Source: Arenibacter sp. 6A1
GTDB taxonomy: Bacteria; Bacteroidota; Bacteroidia; Flavobacteriales; Flavobacteriaceae
DNA length: 64,000 nt
NCBI RefSeq assembly: GCF_012272855.1
Contig: NZ_JAAXCQ010000014.1
Span: 51,835 to 115,834, forward strand
Direction: 5' to 3'
A program made the translations under genes and the position numbers. This document shows, one piece after another, positions 1 to 10,374 of the stretch. The notes below the pieces were generated by a model. That model saw only the letters and a list, made by a program, of their open reading frames with translations. It was not told where the DNA came from and ran no database searches. The stretch's first letter is position 1, and each line of letters opens with the position of its first letter.

Positions 1-2
1 AA

Positions 3-33
3 ATATCCCCAAAAAGAACTCACTTGGGGATAT
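3..33 (-). terminator. Probable intrinsic terminator after the PKD lipoprotein gene
   Basis: A perfect 10-bp stem (ATATCCCCAA with TTGGGGATAT) closes an 11-nt loop. Read on the minus strand, three further T residues follow the stem at the window edge. It lies about 60 bases after the stop codon of the minus-strand operon, where a terminator is expected. The U tract is cut off by the window start, so strength cannot be judged. Confidence 0.55.
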
Positions 34-90
34 CTATAAAATTATGGTAGTATAGCAACGAAGGTCTTTATCTAAGGCGTATTCCAAGGT

Positions 91-993
91 TTATAAGGAT
101 TCCAATGTCAGATGAAAAAACAATGTTGGGATGTCATAGGCAGTCTCTTCTGTATGGATTCCCATGGCTACATTCATAGTTGTTTCGGTAATCTCTTTAA
201 TAATAACTATGTTACTGGTTTCCTTAAAACCTAGATATTCGTCCAAGATAAGTCTTTGCTTTCCTGTAAAATGTACACTCATAGGGCCTACTTGTGGATA
301 GAGCGTATTAATCGTGAAATCTTCTTTGCTTACTTCCCAGGTGGCATCCGGATTAGGTGTATATACTGCATGAGCCAAGGGTACGTTAGCGAGGTCTGCT
401 GAAACGGCAGTAATATTAGCTCCATGAAAAGCGCTAGCATGTATGATCCCCATAAGGCTTTGGCCATCAGTATTATCAACCTTATAAGTACCATCGTAGA
501 CAAAAGTAAAGGTATCCTCATAAGAAGCGCCCAATCCAACGGCGGCTAACAAATTATCAAAGGATGCTATTAAAAGGCTAAGGTCGTTTATAATTAACCC
601 TGCACCATCCTTACCTGCGGTATAGGCCTTTTTTAATCTCCAGGTTTTACCTTCGGGTCTACCTTGACCTCCAGTAAGAAGTATTTCAAATGAAGGCAGA
701 ATTGTTACTTGCTTCGTTTCGGTAAATGTGCCATTTGTGCCACTAACGGTCATGGAGACATCATATGTGCCTGGGCTTTTAAATACATAAACAGGATCCT
801 CCTCTGAACTCGTTGCTCCATCTCCAAAATCCCATGAGATTGTGGTTGCATTTTCAACCGTACCGTTAAAAGTCACCTGGGTGTCTTTAATTAAAAACTG
901 GAAATCAGCTAAAGCGGTCACTGGTGCATCATTACTGCAATTCGCCATAGTTAGGGCGAAAATTAAAAGACTGAATATTTTAATATTTTTCAT
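91..993 (-). CDS. PKD-domain lipoprotein, last gene of a SusCD operon
   Basis: A surface lipoprotein of about 300 residues. I take the ATG at 993 (MKNIKIFSLL), not the upstream ATG at 1017, because it begins a normal signal peptide ending in the lipobox TMANC. A PKD domain follows at roughly residues 30-98 with the classic core WDFGDG and the closing strand motif GTYDVSMTVS. The rest (about 200 residues) I do not recognise; it contains GGQGRPEGKTWRL, a motif typical of Bacteroidetes SusE/F-like surface glycan-binding lipoproteins that follow SusD. It is the last gene after susC-susD on the same strand, 86 bases from susD. I infer a cell-surface binding role for the ligand imported by the SusCD pair. 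Ligand unknown. Confidence 0.75.
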   Translation of the reverse strand: MKNIKIFSLLIFALTMANCSNDAPVTALADFQFLIKDTQVTFNGTVENATTISWDFGDGATSSEEDPVYVFKSPGTYDVSMTVSGTNGTFTETKQVTILPSFEILLTGGQGRPEGKTWRLKKAYTAGKDGAGLIINDLSLLIASFDNLLAAVGLGASYEDTFTFVYDGTYKVDNTDGQSLMGIIHASAFHGANITAVSADLANVPLAHAVYTPNPDATWEVSKEDFTINTLYPQVGPMSVHFTGKQRLILDEYLGFKETSNIVIIKEITETTMNVAMGIHTEETAYDIPTLFFHLTLESL

Positions 994-1072
994 CTGTGTA
1001 TTGTTTTTGATGGTCATAGGTTATTCGCATTACTTCATTCGTATTAGCGATCAGTTTTCGGTCGTGCTCAAT
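994..1072 (-). repeat. Leader-like dispersed repeat, copy 1 (before PKD gene)
   Basis: Read on the minus strand, this block starts GACCGAAAACTGATCGC, continues with TACGAAT, ATGCGAAT and CTATGACC, and ends just before the ATG of the PKD gene. The same ordered blocks occur before the DUF5777 gene (16067-16152) and the gene at 24524-24793. They are weaker at 20483-20549, and only the first part occurs at 29374-29401. The genes are unrelated, so the shared sequence is a leader or promoter-like element and not coding homology. Confidence 0.55.
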
Positions 1073-1103
1073 TTATAGGTCTTATATTTCAGTAATTAAT
1101 CTC

Positions 1104-2576
1104 TTAATTCTTATCCCACCAAATTGGGGTGTCAATTTTATTGGGCCCTTGTCTGTTGATAGCCTCATTTGTATTGGCCGTATTGGAACCAAGCTCAAAA
1201 GACGAGTAATTGAATCGAGTAGGCATAATACCATTAGTTGCACCTTTAGACAAATTGTCGTCGGTACGAACGGCTATAGCAGGATAACCAGTACGACGAA
1301 TATGGGACCATGACTCAAAGAAATCCGGAGTCAGGGCCAACCACAATTGTACCCCAATTTGTTCTTCATCGTTAGTGCCCGCTAGGGATGCCGATGGAGA
1401 AGCCATAAAAGTTTCGATGTCTGCTGTTTCTACAGCCCATTGGTTTAAGGAAGTTTCGATGCCCTTTCTAAAAAGTAAGTTGGCCTTTGCAGGGTCATTG
1501 TCGTATGCAAGAGCTGCTTCTGCTCTAAGCAGCCATGTTTCTGCAGCGGTCATTACATACAGTTTGCTATCGGAGGAAGATAAGGCAAGCCCCATATTGG
1601 ATAAATTAGCAAAATTGGAATTTCCAAAAGCCCGATCTGTAAGTCCGTTGGTAATTCCAGAATACTGCCCATTTTGATCCGTACTGACAAATACCGCTAA
1701 TCTTGGATCGTTTGTACCCTGTAGTTGATCGATAAATAGGGTAGACATTTTTATGGAAGGGAATCCGGTTCTTCTGGTAAACCATGCATTTCCGGTACCT
1801 TCGGTCTCTATCAAAAAAGCATCGTGTTCGGGACTTTCCATTAAGGGTTGCGACAGACATTGTGCGACAGTAAACTGCGATAAACCAGTATCCGCATAAC
1901 GCAATCGCATAGCCAAGCGAAGCCGAACGCTGTTGGCGAAACGAACCCATTTATCCAAATCATTATCAAAAACAGGGTCCGAATTAGGGTATCCCAAAGA
2001 AGGGCTAGCAGTTTTTAACACCAAAATACTATTTGTTAACCTATCGATCATATCCTTATAAATACTTTCCTGTGTATCATATTTTGGTTGTAAGATGTCT
2101 TTAGATTTACCTTTGCCGCCTTCCGTATAGGGTATGTCTCCAAAGGCATCCGTGATTTTAGCATACCCTAACACGGCAATTACATTGGCCATAGCATTCC
2201 GGACCTTATTGGAGCTGTGGCCCGAGGAGGTAAGTTCCAATATCTCTTCTATATGGCGTATAGTACCTCCGTATAAATCATTCATTATATCATTGTAGTC
2301 ATCGTCAAAACCATCTCCGTACTGATCAGGCGCTCGCCATGTGCTTCCTGCCACATAACAGTGTGCGAGTTGGCCTGCGAAACGTGAGGATGCTTGATCT
2401 GTTGTTGATAGAAATAAACTTCTAACTGCTTTAGTGAATAGTGCAGAATCGTCTATTGTAGTTACTGCATTCGGATTTTCATACAGCTCATCCAAATGGC
2501 TCTCACAAGAAAGGCATACCGTTCCCACCACTGCCAGAACTACTATTTTTAGTTTAAAATATTGTATAGTTTTCAT
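1104..2576 (-). CDS. SusD/RagB-family nutrient-binding lipoprotein
   Basis: A 490-residue outer-membrane lipoprotein that caps the neighbouring SusC channel and binds its ligand. It has a signal peptide with lipobox VCLSC (Cys about residue 24). The sequence fits the SusD-like group with TPR-type helices: [10 protein letters not shown] near residue 220, [12 protein letters not shown] in the second half, and the ending [17 protein letters not shown] common in this subfamily. The gene starts 11 bases after the susC stop, so it is co-transcribed with it. No glycosidase is in the operon, and this SusD subgroup is also found with non-carbohydrate importers. The ligand therefore need not be a glycan. 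Confidence 0.9.
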   Translation of the reverse strand: MKTIQYFKLKIVVLAVVGTVCLSCESHLDELYENPNAVTTIDDSALFTKAVRSLFLSTTDQASSRFAGQLAHCYVAGSTWRAPDQYGDGFDDDYNDIMNDLYGGTIRHIEEILELTSSGHSSNKVRNAMANVIAVLGYAKITDAFGDIPYTEGGKGKSKDILQPKYDTQESIYKDMIDRLTNSILVLKTASPSLGYPNSDPVFDNDLDKWVRFANSVRLRLAMRLRYADTGLSQFTVAQCLSQPLMESPEHDAFLIETEGTGNAWFTRRTGFPSIKMSTLFIDQLQGTNDPRLAVFVSTDQNGQYSGITNGLTDRAFGNSNFANLSNMGLALSSSDSKLYVMTAAETWLLRAEAALAYDNDPAKANLLFRKGIETSLNQWAVETADIETFMASPSASLAGTNDEEQIGVQLWLALTPDFFESWSHIRRTGYPAIAVRTDDNLSKGATNGIMPTRFNYSSFELGSNTANTNEAINRQGPNKIDTPIWWDKN

Positions 2577-2587
2577 AGTTGTCAGTA

Positions 2588-5500
2588 TTAAAAGTTGATT
2601 TTTAAATTCATCCCATAGCTTCTTGTAGAGGGTAAAGATGAATGTTCAAAAGCAGTACTGGTTGGACCACTGCTATAGGTGGCTTCTGGGTCTATGTCGC
2701 CAGCCGCGTTATATAAAAAGAGTAAATTTCTACCCACAGCTGACAAACTTCCCGATTGTATAAAAGTGCCGCGCAACATGCTTTTAGGAAAATCAAAAGT
2801 CAAGGCAACCTCCCTAAGTTTTACATTGGTAGCATCTAGCATAAGGTCTGTTGCTATTTCATTTGAGAAAATATCCGAGAATTGTTTTAACATGGCACCC
2901 GCTGTAACATCATTGGGAAAACCTGTGTGTTCGTTGATGCCTTCTTCTATTATTCCAGTTTCCCTGCCCACTAAACTACGGGCATCTGTACCAAAAAACA
3001 TTCGGTATCCGCGACCATACGAATAGTATTCACCACCTACCTGGGCACTTACCAAAGTATTTAAAGTAAGGTTTTTAAAGCGTATTTTATTGGTAAATCC
3101 ACCGTACCAATCGGGGTTAATATTTCCTAGAGCGATTCGATCGCCACGTTTGGCATAGCCGTCATCTCCAATTATTTTTCTTCCAAAATTATCCCTTAAA
3201 AAATCATTACCATAAATAGTTCCGAATTCTTGACCTGGTCGTGCTTCCACCGAAGCCGTCCATAAACTGCCTAATTGAATGCTTTCTAGGCCTTCGTTTA
3301 AGGAAACTACTTTAGAGTTGCTTTTGGTAAAGTTAAACCCTAGGTCCCAGGAGACATTTTTAGCGTCTAATGGGGTTAAGTTCAATTGAGCTTCAAAACC
3401 TTTATTTTCAATCTCCCCAGCATTGACTACTTTTGAGGAGTATCCGGTTGTTCCAGAAATGGGAACCGCCATAATTTGATTTGTAGTATTGGTTTGGTAG
3501 TACGTAACATCTAATTGGATACGGTTTTTATAAAAACCTACATCGGCACCAACTTCCCATGATTGAGAAACTTCCGGTCGCAAATCAAAAGAAGGTAGAC
3601 TTCCGGAAATAGAAGCCATGGTGTAGGGGAGGGAGACAGTTTGGTTTACATTATAAACTGCTTGAGTACGATAAGGGCTGGTATCATTTCCTACTTTAGC
3701 AAAAGATCCTCTTATTTTCCCTTGGCTTATTACATTAGAGGTGATGCCCAATAATTTTGTGAACAATAAACTCACGTTCTCAGAGTGGTACCAGTAGGAA
3801 TTATTGGCTTTGGGTAAGGCCGAAGAATTATCATTTCTAAGGGTAGCATCAAAATAAAGGTAACCACCATAACTAAACTGCCCTAACCCATAGAAAGAGT
3901 ATATCGCTTTTTTGGTTATGTTTTCATCACTGAAGGCGTTCTTATAATTGCTAATTACATAAAAATCATCAACTTTAGCATCATTCCCTGAAACATTTAA
4001 CGCACTACTAAATTCGTTGCGATAGGTAGATCCTATACTTAGGGTAACATTGAAATTAGATATATTAGCTGTGTAGGTTCCAAGAATATCGGAATTCCAT
4101 ATGCTGCTTTTTCCACTGTCGTGTCTATACGAACCCAATCCATTGCTAACGGCCTGTGCACCCCTTGCACCATAGCTGGTAAAGTCATATACTATATAGT
4201 CCATACCCGATTTCGCAGTAATATTGAACTTATTACTTATATCCCAATCCGCAGCAATAAATCCTTGAAAACGGTCTTTTTTATCAAGATTACCAGTATT
4301 TTCCAAAGTCCAATAAGGATTATTGAAAGTGTTGTCCAAATTCCATTTTATTTCCTCGCCATTAGAGTTTTTAGTATTGTTTGCAACATCATTCAACCGT
4401 ATATCTCTTGGCATTAGAGAAAGTTGTAATGCGGTATTGCCGCTACCTTCCGCTAATTCTGGTCTATTGCTAACTTTAGAGGTGAGATAGGTCATTTTTC
4501 CGTCTATGCTAAATTTATCAGTTAGTTTGGAAGTGCCCCTCATACTAAAAGTCTGTTTATTTAAAGTATTATTACTGATAATTCCTTGACCTTCTTCATC
4601 GGTTATTGCGATCCGGAAAGAGCCCTTATCGTTGCGGCCTTCAAAGGCCAAGGTGTTTGAAAAGGTAAATCCGGTTTGATAAAATTCCTTATAAGGATCT
4701 CTATTTGGATTAGCGGAGTAAGTATCTTGATGCCCTAGCCAGTTCGTATAGGATTGTCCTTCCATTTTAGGCCCCCAACTCCAAGAAAAGGGATAGTCAA
4801 GAACGGGCCTGCCATCTGAATTTATCGGCGCAAAATCAGCAAATGCCCCAGTACCGTATTCATTTTGAAAATCGGGGGTCAAGGCAACATCTGTAAACGA
4901 AAAGGAAGAATTCAAAGAGATTCCGATGCCGTTTTTTCTAACGCCAGATTTAGTGGTCACCAAAATAACGCCATTCATGCCCAAGGAACCGTAAGCGGCA
5001 GCGGCACCTGCTCCTTTTAGCACACTAATGGAAGCTACGTCATCTGGATTTATATCAGAAAGGGCATCTCCGCGGTCAACACCCCCGAAGCCACCAGCAC
5101 CACCAGATCCATTACTGATGGGAATACCATCAACAACCACCAACGGTCTGTTGTTACCATTAATGGTAGTGATTCCTCTTAACAGGACTCGGCTAGAGCC
5201 ATCGACACCTGTATTGGATTGTGTAATCTGTAATCCGGAGACTTTTCCGGATAATGAGTTCATCACATTATTCTCTCGGGCAACATTGACTTCCTCTGAT
5301 GAGACTTGTGAAATAGAGTAGCCTAGGGATTCCTTATCTCTTTGGATATTAAGGGCGGTAACCACGACCTCATCCAATAATTGGTCGTCCTCTTCAAGAG
5401 CGACATTGATGGTGGTTTGTCCCGAAACAGGAACTTCCAACGACTTGAATCCGATATACGAAAATTCCAAAATAGCATCTTTACCAACTTGACTGAAGGA

Positions 5501-5674
5501 GTAGTTACCATCAAAATCTGTTGATGTTCCTAGCGTGCTGCCCTTTAGAACCACACTGACACCTGCCAAGGGCATATTGGAGCCTTTTTCTGACACTTTA
5601 CCGGAAACCGCTGTTTGCGCTATTCCTGAAATGGTAAAAACCATCAGAATCGATAAAATTATAAGGTTTTTCAT
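2588..5674 (-). CDS. SusC/RagA-type TonB-dependent outer-membrane transporter
   Basis: A 1028-residue outer-membrane importer driven by TonB. After a signal peptide ending near GIAQ, residues ~22-105 form a carboxypeptidase-D-regulatory-like domain ([18 protein letters not shown]...[10 protein letters not shown]). Then come the plug domain with the SusC signature region ([24 protein letters not shown]) and a long beta barrel ending in an aromatic strand (MNLKINF). It pairs with the SusD gene 11 bases downstream and follows the beta-helix cytochrome gene by 20 bases. No SusR, ECF sigma/anti-sigma pair or AraC gene lies directly beside this operon, so its control is not visible here. Confidence 0.95.
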   Translation of the reverse strand: MKNLIILSILMVFTISGIAQTAVSGKVSEKGSNMPLAGVSVVLKGSTLGTSTDFDGNYSFSQVGKDAILEFSYIGFKSLEVPVSGQTTINVALEEDDQLLDEVVVTALNIQRDKESLGYSISQVSSEEVNVARENNVMNSLSGKVSGLQITQSNTGVDGSSRVLLRGITTINGNNRPLVVVDGIPISNGSGGAGGFGGVDRGDALSDINPDDVASISVLKGAGAAAAYGSLGMNGVILVTTKSGVRKNGIGISLNSSFSFTDVALTPDFQNEYGTGAFADFAPINSDGRPVLDYPFSWSWGPKMEGQSYTNWLGHQDTYSANPNRDPYKEFYQTGFTFSNTLAFEGRNDKGSFRIAITDEEGQGIISNNTLNKQTFSMRGTSKLTDKFSIDGKMTYLTSKVSNRPELAEGSGNTALQLSLMPRDIRLNDVANNTKNSNGEEIKWNLDNTFNNPYWTLENTGNLDKKDRFQGFIAADWDISNKFNITAKSGMDYIVYDFTSYGARGAQAVSNGLGSYRHDSGKSSIWNSDILGTYTANISNFNVTLSIGSTYRNEFSSALNVSGNDAKVDDFYVISNYKNAFSDENITKKAIYSFYGLGQFSYGGYLYFDATLRNDNSSALPKANNSYWYHSENVSLLFTKLLGITSNVISQGKIRGSFAKVGNDTSPYRTQAVYNVNQTVSLPYTMASISGSLPSFDLRPEVSQSWEVGADVGFYKNRIQLDVTYYQTNTTNQIMAVPISGTTGYSSKVVNAGEIENKGFEAQLNLTPLDAKNVSWDLGFNFTKSNSKVVSLNEGLESIQLGSLWTASVEARPGQEFGTIYGNDFLRDNFGRKIIGDDGYAKRGDRIALGNINPDWYGGFTNKIRFKNLTLNTLVSAQVGGEYYSYGRGYRMFFGTDARSLVGRETGIIEEGINEHTGFPNDVTAGAMLKQFSDIFSNEIATDLMLDATNVKLREVALTFDFPKSMLRGTFIQSGSLSAVGRNLLFLYNAAGDIDPEATYSSGPTSTAFEHSSLPSTRSYGMNLKINF

Positions 5675-5694
5675 TTGGTTTGGTTGTTTTATGG

Positions 5695-7218
5695 TTATTG
5701 GTTTAGGGAGGTCTCATTATCAGGTTTCAATTTTAAAATATACTCTGCGACCGCCATTTTTACCTCATCGGACAAATAGTTTTGGGGAGGCATTTCAGGA
5801 TAGTCGTCCCGAAGGTTCTTCGGGTTGGTTATATAATCGACAATACCCTGTGGATTGTTATTGTGAATCGCCTGGATAATTTCCGTGGGTGGACCTATTA
5901 ATCGGTTACCAAATGCATGGCATCCGGCACAGATGCCGTAATAGGTTATTTTACCTAGTTCTTCCTTGCTTACAGATCTTGGTGCTACTGGTTCGGGCAG
6001 CATATAGGTACGAACGTTTTTGGTGTCCGTAATTTGGGCCGGACCCCAATCATCGATACCAAAAGAGCGGTATTTGTTTTTATCCCTGATGGTACTGCCG
6101 GTACCACCCCCGTAGGCAAAAATATCGGGCCCCTTGGTGTCCAATTGACTGAGCATGATTGCCTTTATTTCACCGGTGGGATTATTTCCATTGTCGTACA
6201 TGATATTATCTAATATCACTACCCGATCCGGATTTCCTTCAGAATTAGGATCGTTGGCTTTAGGGGCACCTGTGGCCAAATCCACAATGGTGATACCCGT
6301 ATTATTGTTCCCTGTTATAATGTTGTTTTCCACGATTACATCATCGGCCGCCATAATAAGAATACCTGTGCCCGCGGGAACACCCGCTACTGTTGATCCT
6401 GGGGCGCCAAAATTAGGAGTATTATTATTGACAACGAAGTTGTCTCTTATGATCACATCGTATGTTGTTTTTATCGGAAGCCCGGGAGTTACAAAAGCCA
6501 ATATCCCCCCCGTATTGTTATGTGCATAATTGTTTGCCACCAAACAATGCCTAGAATTCTCAATTTCGATACCAGCCACATTATCAAAGACTTCATTGTG
6601 TAACACATCAACATTGTCGCACATGCCCACATAAATGGCAGCATCTTCAATTTTACTACAAACGTTGTGCTCGATCAATCCATTTTTCCCATATTGTGGA
6701 AAGATACCGTACACCCCGGTGTCAATGATCCAATTGTTGCGAATAACAAAATTATTACCGGCCTGGCCCATAATGCCATTGCCCTTGTAATTAATGATCT
6801 TAAAACTTTCTATTAATATCCCGTTGCCAGAATAAAGAAAAGCATCGTTGATTTCTTTTTTTCCATCCAAAGTGGGCCATTTTCCGTTTATAACCACTCC
6901 TTGGAGACCGATATTGTCTTTATCGATATACACGTTTTCAGAATAAGTGCCTGGATAAACGCGGATCAAATCTCCTGGATTTGCTTTTTTTACGGCATCT
7001 TGAATGGAGCCGCCATCCTTTACTTCGATAATCTCACCGTCGTATGTGAGGGTCTTTCTAATAAGGGTATCGTTGGCATCGGTTGTCATGCGATAGCCTA
7101 TGGGTGACGGAATTGGTACAGTATCTTTATACGGGGTGGCAAAAAAGGATTTTCCCAAAAAAACACCTATTGCCAAAAAGACAATTGCGCCGATAATTTT
7201 AAAAAATGTTGATTTCAT
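5695..7218 (-). CDS. Parallel beta-helix protein with C-terminal cytochrome c
   Basis: An exported 507-residue protein. Residues ~1-27 are a signal peptide or membrane anchor. Residues ~60-400 carry repeated right-handed parallel beta-helix turns (NNFVIRNNWIIDTG, NGLIEHNVCSKI, NVDVLHNEVFDNV, DVIVENNIITGNN). The C-terminal ~85 residues are a small cytochrome c with heme motif CAGCH at ~430-434 and a probable Met ligand in YPEMPP at ~476. Beta-helix proteins of this kind are known to pair with an exported heme-related protein family of unknown function; I recall the pairing but not a reaction. Here it lies 11 bases after a di-heme peroxidase, which suggests electron exchange between the two. 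The helix resembles polysaccharide lyases/epimerases in fold, but I see no catalytic signature. Confidence 0.85.
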   Translation of the reverse strand: MKSTFFKIIGAIVFLAIGVFLGKSFFATPYKDTVPIPSPIGYRMTTDANDTLIRKTLTYDGEIIEVKDGGSIQDAVKKANPGDLIRVYPGTYSENVYIDKDNIGLQGVVINGKWPTLDGKKEINDAFLYSGNGILIESFKIINYKGNGIMGQAGNNFVIRNNWIIDTGVYGIFPQYGKNGLIEHNVCSKIEDAAIYVGMCDNVDVLHNEVFDNVAGIEIENSRHCLVANNYAHNNTGGILAFVTPGLPIKTTYDVIIRDNFVVNNNTPNFGAPGSTVAGVPAGTGILIMAADDVIVENNIITGNNNTGITIVDLATGAPKANDPNSEGNPDRVVILDNIMYDNGNNPTGEIKAIMLSQLDTKGPDIFAYGGGTGSTIRDKNKYRSFGIDDWGPAQITDTKNVRTYMLPEPVAPRSVSKEELGKITYYGICAGCHAFGNRLIGPPTEIIQAIHNNNPQGIVDYITNPKNLRDDYPEMPPQNYLSDEVKMAVAEYILKLKPDNETSLNQ

Positions 7219-7229
7219 TTGTTTTAGAT

Positions 7230-8420
7230 TTAAATGGATGGTTTTATTCCAGAAGGCAAGTTTTCTGGTACCTGTGGTGTAAAAGTTTCATCTGTCAAAG
7301 TTTTTAGAAAGTCGACCAATCTATCCAATTCATAATCAGTTAGATTGGGTTCCCAAATGTGCCAGTGAACGATTAGCTCTTCATCGTCAGGTACGGCGTG
7401 GCCCCGGCCGTCGGTATAAAATTTTATGGTTTCACGAAGGGTTTGAAAATTTCCCGAATGCATATAGGGGGCGGTTTTTTCGATATTTCGAAGGCTGGGC
7501 ACTTTAAAGGCCCCTCGTAAGGTTTTATCCTTAAAAGGTATTTCGGCACCAGGGTCTAGCGGTAGTCCGTTTGGTTCTGGTGAGCCTATAACAGCGAACT
7601 GTTGATTAGTGAAAAGTGGGGGAGTATGACATTCTGCGCAACGGGCTACAAAGGAACGGAAGATGTTCAACCCTTCAATTTCATTTTTATTTAGGGCATC
7701 GTGATACCCGTGAGCATATTGGTCGTATTTGCTATTTAAGGAAATTAACGATGCTTGAAAAGCAGAAAGGGCAGTATAAATTTCGTTTAATTTGATGTCT
7801 TCGGAAGGTTTTTTACCAGGAAAGGCCTCCGCGAACATCAATTTATAAGTATCGATGGCATTCAAACTATTTAAAAGGTTTTCGGGGGTATTGTCCATTT
7901 CCACCTCAGAAAATAATGGTCCTTGGGCTTGTTCTTCCAAAGTGGTGGCCCGTCCGTCCCAGAAAAGCTTCTTAAGGTAGGCAACGTTCCAAAGTGAAGG
8001 TGCGCCGCGGGTTAATTTTTGCCCATGACTACCAATACTAGTGGGGAGGCCATCTGAAAATCCCTTTTTGGGATCGTGACAGCTAGCGCATGAAATAGTG
8101 CCGTCACCCGAAAGAACAGGGTCGAAAAATAAATAGCGCCCTAAATCAATTTCCTGTGGGGAAAAGCCATCACGAATTTCAGGAAGTGAAGTCTGCAAAC
8201 CGCCAACACCCTTATTATGGGGTGAATCGTATTGTTGGTACAGATTGAGGGCAATACATTCGTTCTGATCGTTTTTTATAAAACCGGGAGGGCATTGCGA
8301 CTTTAATTTTGGAATTGGTTCATAGGTTTCGGAAACTTTTTTTGGGAGAAAATAAAAAAGGGAAATTATCAGGATCACTCCCGAAACTACTGATTTTAGC
8401 ACTAGACTACTTCCGTTCAT
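7230..8420 (-). CDS. Di-heme cytochrome c peroxidase (MauG/CcpA family)
   Basis: A 396-residue periplasmic protein of the bacterial di-heme cytochrome c peroxidase family. These reduce H2O2, or like MauG perform oxidations through a high-valent di-heme state. An N-terminal hydrophobic segment (residues ~10-25) anchors or exports it. A short Cys-containing stretch (CPPGF...NEC, ~43-55) precedes the family core LGRYLFFDPVLSGDGTISC. Heme motifs are CASCH (~111-115) and CAECH (~261-265), and the family motif FWDGRATTLEEQA is at ~153-165. It is the first gene of the operon leading into beta-helix cytochrome, SusC, SusD and PKD lipoprotein. I infer that it serves the imported compound, by oxidation or electron disposal, rather than general peroxide defence, but the sequence does not settle this. 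Confidence 0.88.
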   Translation of the reverse strand: MNGSSLVLKSVVSGVILIISLFYFLPKKVSETYEPIPKLKSQCPPGFIKNDQNECIALNLYQQYDSPHNKGVGGLQTSLPEIRDGFSPQEIDLGRYLFFDPVLSGDGTISCASCHDPKKGFSDGLPTSIGSHGQKLTRGAPSLWNVAYLKKLFWDGRATTLEEQAQGPLFSEVEMDNTPENLLNSLNAIDTYKLMFAEAFPGKKPSEDIKLNEIYTALSAFQASLISLNSKYDQYAHGYHDALNKNEIEGLNIFRSFVARCAECHTPPLFTNQQFAVIGSPEPNGLPLDPGAEIPFKDKTLRGAFKVPSLRNIEKTAPYMHSGNFQTLRETIKFYTDGRGHAVPDDEELIVHWHIWEPNLTDYELDRLVDFLKTLTDETFTPQVPENLPSGIKPSI

Positions 8421-8826
8421 AAATTATTAAGCAGATAGGTTGGGTGAAAAAACTCGAAGAATGCAAACTGCACTCGATTACGAATTAAAATAGAATAGTA
8501 GAAAAACCTTAGTATTTTAGGGGCTTTGTGACGAAAAGTGGCTATACTGTGATGAATGGGGCACTTTTGGCTGGAGTATTTCCTAGAAAAGATTTTTATT
8601 ACCCAATAGAACGGGAAGCACATTCTCTGGAATGTGCTGCATAATGTATAAACAGTAATTGTGGGTACTTTTAAAAGAGGAAATATGTACTTTGGAAAAT
8701 TAAAAATGGTGGACTTCCTAAAGAGGGGGAGTCCACCATTTTTATAATACTAGGTTCACAAGGCTAAAAGGAGATGATTGGCTTGTGAAATAGTTAGGAG
8801 AAACGAATTTTTATCAACATCCTATC
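8421..8826. other. Intergenic region between sulfatase operon and peroxidase operon
   Basis: About 400 bases with a strong terminator near the middle (8702-8743). The part between the terminator and 8420 should hold the promoter of the peroxidase-SusCD operon, but I could not assign a convincing Bacteroidetes -7/-33 pair. The minus-strand frame at 8417-8623 has no family signature and runs into the peroxidase start. Confidence 0.5.
8702..8743 (-). terminator. Strong intrinsic terminator of the two-sulfatase operon
   Basis: Perfect 14-bp arms (AAAAATGGTGGACT and AGTCCACCATTTTT) flank a 14-nt loop. Read on the minus strand, the GC-rich part of the stem is followed by a U-rich end. It lies about 85 bases after the stop of the sulfatase at 8827. 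The A/T arms make it look bidirectional, but no plus-strand gene ends here. Confidence 0.85.
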
Positions 8827-10347
8827 TTATTTATTCATGATAATCTCAATTTCGTCTAACATCTTACTTACCATTTCAGGATGTTGATCGGCAATATTAT
8901 TTTGCTGCCCTCTATCTTCCTTAACATTGTATAACTGAACATTTAAATCGTTCCCGGTTTCATGATTTACCCAATTTCTTTTAGGGCCTTTTTGTGAAGG
9001 AATTAAAATGTAATCTCCTTTTCGATACGTAGTAATGCCTTGGCTTCCTAAAATAAGGTTGTCTCTTCCAACTTTTGATTTTCCGATAAAAGCATCTAAG
9101 ATATTTTCACTATCGGGAGTCAAGTTTTCTTGGCCAACCAACGAAGCAAAGGAGGCTGTGAAATCAATTTGACAAACCAATGCATCAGAAACACCTGGTT
9201 TTATCTCAGCTGGCCATCTTACCATAAAAGGAACATGTGTACCTGCATCAAACTTACTGTATTTACCACCCCTAAGACCTCCACTCGGACTGTGTTTTCC
9301 ATTTTTGGTAATGGCCTCATCCTCATAGCCGTCGTCTAAAACGGGACCATTATCACTTGAAAATATTACAATTGTATTTTCAGCTAAACCCAACCTGTCT
9401 AATTCATCTAAAAATTGGCCAACAGCCCAATCTGCTTCTAAAATAACGTCACCTCTAGGTCCTAAACCCGATTTTCCTGCAAATCTTGGGTGTGGTATTC
9501 TCGGAACATGAGGCTGATGTAAGCTATAGAATAAAAAGAAAGGCTTGTCTTTATGATCATTAATAAACTTTGTGGACTCTTTTAAGAAATCATCACTCAT
9601 ATCTTCATCTATGAACAAAGCCGATTTTCCACCGCGCATATACCCAATTCTTGAAATTCCGTTGTGAATGCTTTGGTCGTGTCCATGACTAGGGTGTACT
9701 TTTAATAATTCAGGATTCTCTTTACCCGTAGGTTCGCCCTCAAAGTTTTTACGATAGCTAACTTCGATAGGATCGTTCGGGTCTAAACCGTCAATATGAT
9801 GATTCTTAACATAGACGGAAGGCACCCTATCATTGGTAGAAGCCATTATATACGAGTAATCGAAACCAATTTCCCGTGGTCCTGGCTTTATTTCCCCATT
9901 CCAGTTCATATTTTCATCGCCGAGACCTAGATGCCATTTGCCAACTACACCCGTAAAATACCCTGCATCATGCAACATAGACGGAAGCGTTTGTTTACCA
10001 AGTTCAAATAGGAGGGGAGCATTACCGGGCAATACCTTTGCTTTTTGACTTCTAAATGGATAAATACCAGACAACAATGAAAACCTACTCGGTGTGCAGG
10101 TTGGAGATGTGGCATAACCGTTGGTGAATCTGATACCTTCATTAGAAATACGATCGATATTTGGTGTGATCAATTCCGTAGAACCATAGCTACTAACATC
10201 GCCGTAACCCAAATCGTCTGCATAGATAATAACAATATTTGGTTTGGAATTGGTGGTTTCTTCCGGTATGTTTTTTTTGGTTTTATCGCCACAACTCGTC
10301 AATATAAGGGCAAGGCCTATGGCTACTAAGTGTTTTGTCATTTGCAT
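8827..10347 (-). CDS. S1-family sulfatase lipoprotein
   Basis: A 506-residue formylglycine-dependent sulfatase that removes sulfate esters from a glycan outside the inner membrane. The signal peptide ends in lipobox ILTSC (Cys ~19). The metal-binding start IIYADDLGYGDV is at ~40-51, and the active-site motif CTPSR begins at Cys84, the residue converted to formylglycine. KWHLGLGDENMNW and IVIFSSDNGP give further metal/sulfate contacts. Length fits the family. It is the second gene of an operon with another sulfatase, 27 bases apart. No formylglycine-generating enzyme or radical-SAM maturase is in this window, so maturation must be encoded elsewhere. Which sulfate position it cuts cannot be read from these motifs. 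Confidence 0.92.
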   Translation of the reverse strand: MQMTKHLVAIGLALILTSCGDKTKKNIPEETTNSKPNIVIIYADDLGYGDVSSYGSTELITPNIDRISNEGIRFTNGYATSPTCTPSRFSLLSGIYPFRSQKAKVLPGNAPLLFELGKQTLPSMLHDAGYFTGVVGKWHLGLGDENMNWNGEIKPGPREIGFDYSYIMASTNDRVPSVYVKNHHIDGLDPNDPIEVSYRKNFEGEPTGKENPELLKVHPSHGHDQSIHNGISRIGYMRGGKSALFIDEDMSDDFLKESTKFINDHKDKPFFLFYSLHQPHVPRIPHPRFAGKSGLGPRGDVILEADWAVGQFLDELDRLGLAENTIVIFSSDNGPVLDDGYEDEAITKNGKHSPSGGLRGGKYSKFDAGTHVPFMVRWPAEIKPGVSDALVCQIDFTASFASLVGQENLTPDSENILDAFIGKSKVGRDNLILGSQGITTYRKGDYILIPSQKGPKRNWVNHETGNDLNVQLYNVKEDRGQQNNIADQHPEMVSKMLDEIEIIMNK

Positions 10348-10374
10348 TTTTTTAGTGTTTTACTTTTTTTATTT

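Noticed and set aside
5695..7218. Polysaccharide lyase or epimerase reading of the beta-helix protein
   Set aside because: The fold repeats are clear, but no lyase or epimerase catalytic signature is visible; the heme domain points to redox work.
8417..8623. Minus-strand open frame of 68 codons before the peroxidase gene
   Set aside because: No family motif, unusual composition, overlaps the peroxidase start; better explained as promoter DNA.
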